A stretch of 19,087 bases of DNA, taken from positions 1-19,087 of the forward strand of contig JAUVJT010000018.1 in the NCBI GenBank assembly GCA_030592225.1, in the 5' to 3' direction. Every line of letters begins with the position of its first letter. The stretch's first letter is position 1. Under the pieces are notes generated by a model. The model was not told the DNA's origin and searched no databases. It saw only the letters and a program-made list of their open reading frames with translations. Source of the stretch: Candidatus Stahliibacteriota bacterium (GTDB lineage: Bacteria > Hydrothermota > Tepidihabitantia > B3-TA06). A program made the translations under genes and the position numbers. This document shows, in pieces, positions 13,373 to 19,087 of the stretch.

Positions 13373-15225
13373 AAAAAACCCTTCTCATTTTACTGCTCGT
13401 AGTAGTTGCGGCATCAGGACAACTTTTCAGCGACGCCACAGGCACTACGGCACATCCTCTTTTAAAGATAGGATTCGGACCTCGTGCAGCCGCCATGGGC
13501 AACGCGTATGTAGGTTATTCAACCGACATCACGGCGCTATGGTGGAACGCTGCCGGTCTTAATCAGCTCAATACCTATGAGGCAATGCTATCTCACCATG
13601 AATGGCTTCGCGGCATAAGAGACGAGTATGCATCCATTATATGGCCCCAATCTCCCAAAAACACCATCGGCTTCGGGCTTAACTTTACAAGCGCGTCCGG
13701 TATAGAATACTGGGATGAAAATAACGAACCGGGGGCCGGCACAGATTCTCTCATCATGGCCTATGACGCAATATTCGTAGGTTCCTTCACGCGTCTGTTG
13801 GGCGAGAGGTTCGCTGTGGGAGCCGGCCTCAAGGGCGTTTACGAAAACCTCTATGACGTTGCAGGCTATGGCGGAGGAATTGATCTCTCGCTCCACTGGA
13901 AGGCATCCCCGGTCTTTGGTTTGGGCCTTGCCCTGCAGAATATCGGAATAATGACCTACCCCGGCATTGATCCCCTCATGTTCCCGATTCAAGCCCAGTT
14001 GGGCGCCGCCCTTACGTTTGAGGATATTCTGCATGGTGTAAACTTACTTACCGACGTCAGGGTACCCCTTGACAACAAAGTGAGCGTGCATGCCGGCGCC
14101 GAAGTCTGGCCGCTTGAAATGCTGGCCGCCCGCGTGGGCTTCCAGTCAGGTCCCCAGACCCTGGGTCAACTCAACGTCACCTCCGGCCTCACCGCAGGCG
14201 TGGGACTCAAGCTGGACAATTACCGCATCGACTACGCAATCGCTCCCTACGCGCACCTGGGATTAACTCACCGTCTGGCTCTCGTTGCAGCCTTCGGGGA
14301 AAGACCTCGTTACGGCGGCGTAATCGTCAAGGTTATAGACGCCGAAACCAACAAACCCCTGGCAGTCCATCTAAAAGTGGATGGCGTTACCAGGCTGGAT
14401 AAGGATATAGACGAAAGCGGATCGTGGGAACGCAAGGGAATAGCTCCCGGAAAGGTTTCGGCAACCGCCAGCAAGGAAGATTACTACGCCTCTTCCGGCC
14501 AGGCACAGGTCAAGGCCGGCCAGACCGCCGAACTGGTAATCACCCTGAGCAAGATTCCGCCTGGAGGAATAGCCGGTCGTGTCTTCGACGTGAAGACGAA
14601 TGCTCCCCTTCTGGCAACCATCTCCTATGAAGGACCCCAGGATACCAAGGGCGAGGTCGAAACCGATAAGGACGGCAACTACACCGTACCTGCGCTTTAC
14701 AGGGGTAAATACACCCTGCACGCCGAGCCGAAACACTCCAAGTACTTCCCTCAAGATGCAGAAGTCGCAATCGAACCGGCCAAGGATGCCCGGAAAGACT
14801 TTGCTCTGCTGCGTGAGAAGGAACTCATTGTCTTCCACAACATCACCTTTGAGACCGGTGAAGCCAGGGTGCTGTCTGACTTCTACGACGTACTCAACCA
14901 AATAGGTCAAATACTCGTAGATAATCCCTCTATCACCGTCGAGTTGGGCGGACACACAGACGCGCGTCCCATAAAAACACCGGAATTCTCAGGCAACGTG
15001 CAACTCTCGCAGGCACGTGTAGAAGCAGTACGCGAGTACCTGGTTCATAAGTTCCAGCTTGACGAGGAACGACTCGTGGCCAAAGGATACGGCGACAGTG
15101 AACCCATTGCCTCCAACGAAACCGAAGAAGGCATGGCTAAGAACCGCCGCGTGGAGTTCAAGGTGCTGACCGGTATCGAGTACTACCACGAAATCCGCAA
15201 CGTCGAGCCTGACCGAGAGGAATAA
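13369..15225 (+). CDS. PorV/UPF0164-type outer-membrane barrel fused to carboxypeptidase-regulatory-like and OmpA domains
   Basis: A 618-residue outer-membrane protein. Signal peptide at 1-22. Residues about 30-310 start with KIGFGPRAAAMGNAYVGY and LWWNAAGLN, the signature of PorV/PorQ/UPF0164 FadL-like barrels, and continue as glycine/aromatic beta-strands. Two carboxypeptidase-regulatory-like beta-sandwiches follow (about 313-395 and 397-478). The C-terminus (about 483-605) is an OmpA peptidoglycan-binding domain: ITFETG, ELGGHTDARP, LSQARVEAVREYL, LVAKGYGDSEPIASN, KNRRVEF. It thus probably links the outer membrane to the cell wall; a secretion-related role for the barrel is possible. AAGGAGG before the ATG and a terminator right after the stop define the transcript end. 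Confidence 0.9.
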   Translation: MKKTLLILLLVVVAASGQLFSDATGTTAHPLLKIGFGPRAAAMGNAYVGYSTDITALWWNAAGLNQLNTYEAMLSHHEWLRGIRDEYASIIWPQSPKNTIGFGLNFTSASGIEYWDENNEPGAGTDSLIMAYDAIFVGSFTRLLGERFAVGAGLKGVYENLYDVAGYGGGIDLSLHWKASPVFGLGLALQNIGIMTYPGIDPLMFPIQAQLGAALTFEDILHGVNLLTDVRVPLDNKVSVHAGAEVWPLEMLAARVGFQSGPQTLGQLNVTSGLTAGVGLKLDNYRIDYAIAPYAHLGLTHRLALVAAFGERPRYGGVIVKVIDAETNKPLAVHLKVDGVTRLDKDIDESGSWERKGIAPGKVSATASKEDYYASSGQAQVKAGQTAELVITLSKIPPGGIAGRVFDVKTNAPLLATISYEGPQDTKGEVETDKDGNYTVPALYRGKYTLHAEPKHSKYFPQDAEVAIEPAKDARKDFALLREKELIVFHNITFETGEARVLSDFYDVLNQIGQILVDNPSITVELGGHTDARPIKTPEFSGNVQLSQARVEAVREYLVHKFQLDEERLVAKGYGDSEPIASNETEEGMAKNRRVEFKVLTGIEYYHEIRNVEPDREE

Positions 15226-15260
15226 CTCAAAAAAGCTCAACCGAGCGAACCGAAACTTAA

Positions 15261-15294
15261 ATCCCCGCGGGAGACCCCGCGGGGATACTTTTTT
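15261..15294 (+). terminator. Rho-independent terminator after the OmpA-fusion gene
   Basis: Perfect 11-bp stem ATCCCCGCGGG (15261-15271) with CCCGCGGGGAT (15276-15286), AGAC loop, then ACTTTTTT. It lies 36 nt after the stop codon. Confidence 0.93.
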
Positions 15295-15405
15295 GAGATG
15301 ATTGGAGTCAAGTTACCCGTGATTAGTTCATCGCATCAATCCCAACGATATATTTGACTGAAGGCAGATAACGCTCGGCAAAACCGGTATATGGATGGCG
15401 CTGAA

Positions 15406-15645
15406 CTAATGCCTATCCAGATAATCGTCTATATCTTCAACCTTTCCCCATAATTCCCAAACCCCGCCCGGGATGAGACAGCCGCATAACTCCGCAAGAG
15501 TGGAAATAAGCGAAGCGCCATCTGCGGGCCAGGCCTTAGCGCCCAAACCATCAAGCTGGGTTTGGCTGGTAATATATTGCACTGGTACGCCTGCCCAGTC
15601 GGCAATGGCCTGATACCTGTCAGGTTTGGTGCAGGAACACGACAT
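15406..15645 (-). CDS. Small conserved-looking protein with N-terminal cysteines (unknown)
   Basis: 79 residues from ATG 15645, supported by AAGGAGG five nt upstream. The N-terminus is MSCSCTKPDRY; a third and fourth cysteine-like site appear at CGC near 54-56. The remainder is acidic and tryptophan-containing (AWPADG, VWELWGKVEDIDDYL). No signal peptide or membrane span. I do not recognise a family. It lies 37 nt downstream of the TPR gene on the same strand and is likely co-transcribed with it, so the two may act together. The cysteines could bind metal, but this is not shown. Confidence 0.65.
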   Translation of the reverse strand: MSCSCTKPDRYQAIADWAGVPVQYITSQTQLDGLGAKAWPADGASLISTLAELCGCLIPGGVWELWGKVEDIDDYLDRH

Positions 15646-15682
15646 GAATACCTCCTTGATTATGGATTATGTTTCTCAGGTT

Positions 15683-16837
15683 CTAGTGACTCAGTTGTTC
15701 GAGCCACACGTCAAGTTCGGCAAGCTCTTCTGCCAGACCCATACGGGAATAATCGGCGCGAACTCGTCTGAGGAGCTTTTCTAAATCCGGTGTTTGAAAC
15801 CCGAGCTTCTCTACCAGTTCCCTTAAACCCTGCTGAAGTATGCGAAAACATTCCACATCCTCCGCATCCCCGGCAAAGAACAAAGCGTCAGTAAAGTGCC
15901 GCACCGCTTTATCTCCTTCTCCCCGGTAAACGGCTATCCTTCCACGAAGCTCGTGTACGGTACTGGTTAGTGAGTTCAAGTCGAGCTCATTTGCCAGATC
16001 TATGGCCTTCATTAAGAGCACCCCGGCTTTCGCAATCTGCCCCACCGCCAGATGAACCCTGATGAGATTATGCAAAACAATCGCCCGGTTTTTACGGTCT
16101 CCCAGATTTTTAAAAAGTTCGCAGGATTCTTCCAAAGGCTGCCTGGCCAGGGTATATTCTTTTTGATTGAGATGAAGAGCTCCTCTGCGAAACCGGGTTT
16201 CTGCATCAAGCCTGTTGTCTTCAAGCTGAGCGGCAAGCTTCTCCAGTTCCAGCAAATTCTGCATGGCAAGCTCCGGCTCATCCTTCTCTGAATGGTAAAA
16301 AGCCTTCCGGCTGTAATATGCCGCAAGCCCGCGCAAATCGCCAATCTTGCAGAAGCGTTCCTTTGCCTCCTCAAGAATACCGGGGACTCTGCTAAAATCG
16401 CCCTGGCGATGACAAAGAATCGCCTTATTTATCAGGATACGTCCTTGCAGCTTGACGTCCCCGATGATGTTTGCAAGGGACAGCGCTTCGCTCCACGCCT
16501 TATCTGCGAGGGCATAACGGTTCATGCTCGCGTATACCCTGCCCAAGGTCAAAGCACTCAGGCAAAGCACGTTGGAATCCCCGCCGCTCAAGGCGTCTCT
16601 GCGTGAAGTGGTAACGTAATCGAATGCTTCGTTCAGCCTGCCTCGACGAAGATAAACCTCTGCCGCTATGCGATTCAACTGGGCGCTTTCAAGAGGTGGA
16701 GGCCCGCTCTTGAGTGCCTGCAATGCACAACGCAACGCGTCTTCCATCTCTCGCTTCTGAAAATACTCCAGTGCCGCGGCGAGCAGTCTTGTCCTTCCTT
16801 TTCCCTGGGAAGTTAATTCGTCTACGTTATCTTTCAA
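15683..16837 (-). CDS. Cytoplasmic TPR-repeat protein
   Basis: 384 residues, all-helical. Repeated helix pairs of TPR type run from about residue 15 to 350 (for example RIAAEVYLRRGRLNEAFDY, LTLGRVYASMNRYALADKAWSEAL, NKAILCHRQGDFSRVPGILEEA, RRGALHLNQKEYTLARQPLEES). No signal peptide, no membrane anchor and no N-terminal DNA-binding or kinase domain, so it is probably a soluble scaffold or sensor arm. The start is TTG at 16837 with GGAGAGGAG just upstream; the next in-frame ATG is at residue 31, inside the first repeat. A TTGACA-16-TAATCT promoter lies at 16902-16875 on this strand. Unlike the array at 9570-11327, its repeats vary in length and it is GC-rich, so they are not close paralogues. 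Confidence 0.85.
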   Translation of the reverse strand: MKDNVDELTSQGKGRTRLLAAALEYFQKREMEDALRCALQALKSGPPPLESAQLNRIAAEVYLRRGRLNEAFDYVTTSRRDALSGGDSNVLCLSALTLGRVYASMNRYALADKAWSEALSLANIIGDVKLQGRILINKAILCHRQGDFSRVPGILEEAKERFCKIGDLRGLAAYYSRKAFYHSEKDEPELAMQNLLELEKLAAQLEDNRLDAETRFRRGALHLNQKEYTLARQPLEESCELFKNLGDRKNRAIVLHNLIRVHLAVGQIAKAGVLLMKAIDLANELDLNSLTSTVHELRGRIAVYRGEGDKAVRHFTDALFFAGDAEDVECFRILQQGLRELVEKLGFQTPDLEKLLRRVRADYSRMGLAEELAELDVWLEQLSH

Positions 16838-16874
16838 TATCTCCTCTCCATACCTGAACTAGATGGTTTAGTAC

Positions 16875-16902
16875 AGATTAATGGGAAAAAGCGATTTGTC
16901 AA
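16875..16902 (-). promoter_or_regulatory. Probable promoter of the 384-aa TPR gene
   Basis: Minus strand: TTGACA (16902-16897), 16-nt spacer, TAATCT (16880-16875). The start site near 16868 gives a ~30-nt leader carrying GGAGAGGAG. The -35 is consensus; the -10 is weak. Confidence 0.55.
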
Positions 16903-16990
16903 GTCTCTGATTCGGTTTCTAAAGATAGAATAATGTTAATATTTTAAGAGGTATCTAAATATAACTCTTCTGTTATCCAGCCCTGAGCAC

Positions 16991-17018
16991 TTGACATGCC
17001 CTGTCTGTGCGCTATACT
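16991..17018 (+). promoter_or_regulatory. Promoter of tRNA-Gly
   Basis: TTGACA (16991-16996), 16-nt spacer, TATACT (17013-17018), about 28 nt before the mature tRNA 5' end. A CTACG/CGTAG inverted repeat lies in the short leader. Confidence 0.8.
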
Positions 17019-17046
17019 CTCTTAGCTACGAACGTAGCGTGGACAA

Positions 17047-17119
17047 GCGGATGTAGCTCAGTTGGTAGAGCACAGGCTTCCCAAGCCTGTGGCCGCGGGT
17101 TCGAATCCCGTCGTCCGCT
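17047..17119 (+). tRNA. tRNA-Gly (anticodon CCC)
   Basis: A 73-nt cloverleaf. The acceptor stem is GCGGATG with CGTCCGC (one T-G wobble), the D stem GCTC/GAGC, the anticodon stem CAGGC/GCCTG with loop TTCCCAA (anticodon CCC at 17080-17082), the variable loop 5 nt, and the T stem GCGGG/CCCGT with TTCGAAT. The discriminator base is T, as in bacterial tRNA-Gly. CCA is not encoded. Confidence 0.97.
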
Positions 17120-17169
17120 TAACACGTATCCATAAGGTGTACGTTAAGGCGCGTAATTTTGGAGGCTAA

Positions 17170-17931
17170 ATGGTTCAGTTAGTGTTGACGTTTCTTTTAA
17201 TAGGTGGAGTTGAATTGGAAATCGACTGGAGCGAACTGTCGATTCATTTCTATGGGCCGATTGATTTGACCACCGATACTCTTTACCTGGAGGAGTTGCA
17301 AACCAGACTCGACTCCTTGCTTATGACCATTCCCCTTCACGGAGACTTAAGCCTGGGTGAAGCTGTGGCTCGTTCCCAGGATGCCAGAAATTATTTCCAA
17401 ACCGCGCTTTCCTATCCCCAGGTTGTTTCCACCCGCTATTCCACCGCTGGAGAAGTACAGAACGAGTACGTACTAAGTCTCATGGGACCGTTTCTGCAGG
17501 AACTTATTCCACACTCCACTCAACAATCCCTGCACCAACAAGAAACAGAACCGGCTGCTGACCCGCGACAGGAACACATGGGGCAAATCCCCAGCACCGG
17601 CTTCATTGTTGATGCACGAGGTGCAGGATTCCAACCGGGTATCTTCCCCCGCCTACTTGATCCACAAGGCAACGTCATCCTCGACGCAGGTAGTGTGGAC
17701 AAAAACGTTCTGCTGGAACGCGGCTACGTACACTACGCTCACTCTCCGCGCGCTGCGCTCCAGACAAGAGAACTCGGACTCAACCCCCTGAGATTGGTGG
17801 CCGAACGTACCGTTGGACGCAACCGCTCCGACATCGTTCTCTCCGCAACGGACGCAGAACGTATCCTGGGTTCACCTTTGAATCTGCGCTTACTCCACGA
17901 GTGTCGGGTAACCATCATTATCGACCCATAA
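17170..17931 (+). CDS. Secreted LPP20/FlgT-like domain protein
   Basis: 253 residues with a short hydrophobic N-terminus (MVQLVLTFLLIGG), probably a signal peptide. The C-terminal half carries TGFIVDARGAGFQPGIFPRLLDPQG (143-167), VDKNVLLERGYVHYA and a final ECRVTIIIDP strand. I associate this layout with conserved periplasmic proteins often annotated as LPP20-like or FlgT-related; the exact family is uncertain. The N-terminal half (20-115) is an uncharacterised, partly helical region, and 115-140 is a glutamine-rich linker. TTGGAGG before the ATG supports the start. It begins 50 nt after tRNA-Gly with no terminator between, so it may be transcribed from the tRNA promoter. The 11-nt repeats overlap and follow its stop codon. 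Confidence 0.75.
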   Translation: MVQLVLTFLLIGGVELEIDWSELSIHFYGPIDLTTDTLYLEELQTRLDSLLMTIPLHGDLSLGEAVARSQDARNYFQTALSYPQVVSTRYSTAGEVQNEYVLSLMGPFLQELIPHSTQQSLHQQETEPAADPRQEHMGQIPSTGFIVDARGAGFQPGIFPRLLDPQGNVILDAGSVDKNVLLERGYVHYAHSPRAALQTRELGLNPLRLVAERTVGRNRSDIVLSATDAERILGSPLNLRLLHECRVTIIIDP

Positions 17932-17977
17932 CAACCCCGTAACACCGCCCGCAACCCATAACATCACCCGTAACATC
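17925..17977. repeat. Four 11-nt CCC(A/G)TAACA(A/C/T)C units at a gene end
   Basis: Units at 17925-17935, 17936-17946, 17955-17965 and 17967-17977. The first contains the TAA stop codon of the upstream gene. Two related units follow the lepB stop at 8320-8340. Confidence 0.6.
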
Positions 17978-18256
17978 AGTGATTTGGAGTGCAACAACCG
18001 CGTTGTTGCCCGCTAATGACTTTCCCCTAAGCTCACGCTCTACTCATAAATAGTGCGAAGCTCAGTGTATCCTTTGAGCATTAGCTTCGCAAACTCATTA
18101 CTACTTGGAGCTAACGCCCCTTAATCTCAGAACATACCCTTGCATCCCATAGGATACAAGGGGCAGACCCTGGTTTACAAGCAATTCTCGGACAGCAGAC
18201 AGAGACTTTGCTTTCTGTCGGATTTCCGGGGTGAGGAGGTGAGGGGAGGAGGGCGG
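17932..18256. other. Intergenic region with several hairpins, no gene seen
   Basis: Besides the 11-nt repeats it holds a perfect hairpin GCAACAAC/GTTGTTGC (17991-18009), a longer stem GCGAAGCT/AGCTTCGC (18055-18090) with a nested CTCA/TGAG pair, a CCCTTGCATCC/GGATACAAGGG hairpin with one mismatch (18137-18162), and a purine-rich GA tract (about 18229-18256). None has a T-run. It could form a structured 3' untranslated region or small RNA; nothing coding is supported. Confidence 0.55.
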
Positions 18257-18496
18257 TCAGGTCTTATCGTCTGTTTTGGAAGATTTTGTGCCTGATGCTG
18301 CCGGTGTCGAATCTTTACGTTTATAATCGGTCTCGTAAAAACCGCTTCCCTTAAAGATAAGCCCGGCGCCCGCGCCTATGAGACGTTCCACCGCGCCCTT
18401 GCATTTCGGGCACCGGCGTACCGGCCTGTCCGTAATGGATTGCAGGCATTCAAAGGTATATCCGCATTTCTTGCAGCGGTACTCGTATGTAGGCAT
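18257..18496 (-). CDS. FmdB-family zinc-ribbon protein
   Basis: 79 residues from ATG 18496: MPTYEYRCKKCGYTFECLQS is the classic FmdB opening, with two CxxC knuckles (RCKKCG and RCPKCKG) forming a zinc ribbon, followed by a GSGFYETDYK motif and a charged serine/lysine tail. FmdB-type proteins are proposed regulators or small zinc-binding factors; the target here is unknown. A longer frame to 18526 would cross the -10 box, and the predicted promoter puts the transcript start next to ATG 18496, which also matches the conserved family start. No Shine-Dalgarno is present, so translation is probably leaderless. Confidence 0.93.
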   Translation of the reverse strand: MPTYEYRCKKCGYTFECLQSITDRPVRRCPKCKGAVERLIGAGAGLIFKGSGFYETDYKRKDSTPAASGTKSSKTDDKT

Positions 18497-18505
18497 AAGA
18501 TTAAG

Positions 18506-18533
18506 ATTATAGGTTAGCCCAGGCACATGTCAA
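18506..18533 (-). promoter_or_regulatory. Consensus promoter of the FmdB gene, predicted leaderless
   Basis: Minus strand: TTGACA (18533-18528), 16-nt spacer, TATAAT (18511-18506), then 9 nt to ATG 18496. Its -35 abuts, with one base between, the TTGACA of the oppositely directed HEAT gene promoter. Confidence 0.8.
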
Positions 18534-18534
18534 G

Positions 18535-18562
18535 TTGACAAATCCGTTAAGTTGTGCACAAT
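18535..18562 (+). promoter_or_regulatory. Probable promoter of HEAT-repeat gene with a palindromic operator candidate
   Basis: TTGACA (18535-18540), 16-nt spacer, CACAAT (18557-18562, 4 of 6 consensus). A perfect 10-bp palindrome TTGTGCACAA (18552-18561) overlaps the -10 and could be a regulator site. The leader would include two GGAGG-type sites, the nearer one at 18587-18591. Confidence 0.5.
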
Positions 18563-18596
18563 GTAGATATATACGGAGGATAACCTGGAGGCAATT

Positions 18597-19087
18597 ATGC
18601 TTTTATCTTTACTGCTTTTCGCCGCCCCCGTTGACTGCGGGGTGCTGGACGTACAGGCGTTTCGTTCCATTGAGGAACGGCATGCGTATATAGATTCCAT
18701 CGCCGCTGCGGACCTTACCGGAACCGTCAATCTCCTGAAAGAGGCGCTGGGATGCCCCTCTGAACAAACCCGGATGTTCGTGGCTGAAGCGCTGGGCTAC
18801 CTTGGTGATACCCGGGCCGCATCAACTCTCATCCGGGCATTGAAATCACCTGCAACCGGCGTTCGTTACGAAACCGCATGGGCGCTGGGACTGCTGCAGG
18901 ACACCTCGGCGGTGATGCCGTTAAGTGAAGCGCTATCTGATAAAGCGATACCCGTACGCAGCAACGCTGCATGGTCGCTGGGTGAAATTGGAGACAGGCG
19001 AGCGATTCCTTTTCTAATGGAATCACTTGCGGATTCCGATCGCCGCGTTCGTGAGAATGCCACCGAAGCCCTGGGCAAGCTCGGGGC
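18597..19087 (+). CDS. HEAT-repeat protein, secreted, cut by window end
   Basis: Partial: 163 codons are read and the frame is open at the edge. The N-terminus MLLSLLLFAAPVDCG is a short signal-like segment without basic residues. From about residue 38 there are HEAT/PBS-lyase-type repeats of about 31 residues: TRMFVAEALGYLGDTRAASTLIRAL, VRYETAWALGLLQDTSAVMPLSEAL, VRSNAAWSLGEIGDRRAIPFLMESL and VRENATEALGKLG. Such repeats form protein-binding solenoids. GGAGG at 18587-18591, 5 nt before the ATG, supports the start. It is divergent from FmdB across a shared control region. Full length and partner are unknown. Confidence 0.85.
   Translation, partial: MLLSLLLFAAPVDCGVLDVQAFRSIEERHAYIDSIAAADLTGTVNLLKEALGCPSEQTRMFVAEALGYLGDTRAASTLIRALKSPATGVRYETAWALGLLQDTSAVMPLSEALSDKAIPVRSNAAWSLGEIGDRRAIPFLMESLADSDRRVRENATEALGKLG

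Noticed and set aside
14371..14955. 194-codon minus-strand frame inside the OmpA-fusion gene
   Set aside because: It lies wholly antisense to well-recognised domains and has no promoter or domain of its own.
17047..17119. tRNA-Gly as an integration site (attB) for the phage-derived block
   Set aside because: No integrase and no direct repeat of the tRNA 3' end was found in the window, and the phage block is more than 12 kb away.

Overview
The window looks like a piece of chromosome from an uncultured Gram-negative bacterium. The envelope genes point that way: a PorV/UPF0164-type barrel fused to an OmpA peptidoglycan-binding domain, two LEA14-like lipoproteins and several TPR/HEAT scaffold proteins. 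This mix fits FCB-type or WOR-3-like candidate phyla, but no rRNA or phylogenetic marker is present, so the placement is only inference. Most genes are GC-rich. Three stretches are visibly AT-richer: 28-1119, 4877-7380 and 9570-11327.

Layout. 28-1119 is a membrane/coiled-coil protein. 1120-1524 is a gene-free, palindrome-rich stretch holding a three-way-junction-like palindrome and a MITE-like inverted repeat. 1525-4829 is a tightly packed phage-derived block: a cell-wall lytic enzyme, a small helical protein, a one-span membrane protein (holin/spanin candidate), a possible small terminase subunit and a complete-looking large terminase. No portal, capsid or tail gene follows it. 4826-7380 is an AT-rich three-gene operon with its own promoter, which starts on the terminase stop codon. 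It encodes a helical protein, an HEVGH metallopeptidase-like protein and a Dcd-type dCTP deaminase-like protein. This cassette is the best candidate for an undescribed system, possibly an anti-phage one.

Housekeeping and envelope genes follow: signal peptidase I (7457), a dGTPase-family HD hydrolase (8418), a ten-repeat membrane TPR protein on the minus strand (9570-11327), two tandem LEA14-like lipoproteins on the minus strand (11454-12415), a divergent nitroreductase (12528), and a small ORF coupled to the PorV-carboxypeptidase-regulatory-OmpA fusion (13184-15225), which ends in a strong terminator. Next come a minus-strand TPR protein followed by a 79-aa protein (16837 to 15406), tRNA-Gly(CCC) at 17047-17119 with an LPP20/FlgT-like secreted protein just downstream, an FmdB zinc ribbon (minus), and a HEAT-repeat protein cut by the window edge.

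A recurring regulatory theme is a TTGAC(A/T) box, a 16-17 nt spacer and a TAnnnT box lying only 5-9 nt before an ATG that has no Shine-Dalgarno sequence. It occurs at the signal peptidase, dGTPase, nitroreductase, 585-aa TPR and FmdB genes, and possibly at the first gene. These are predicted leaderless transcripts. They coexist with genes that have clear AGGAGG-type ribosome sites. All functional statements come from motif reading; no database search was run.
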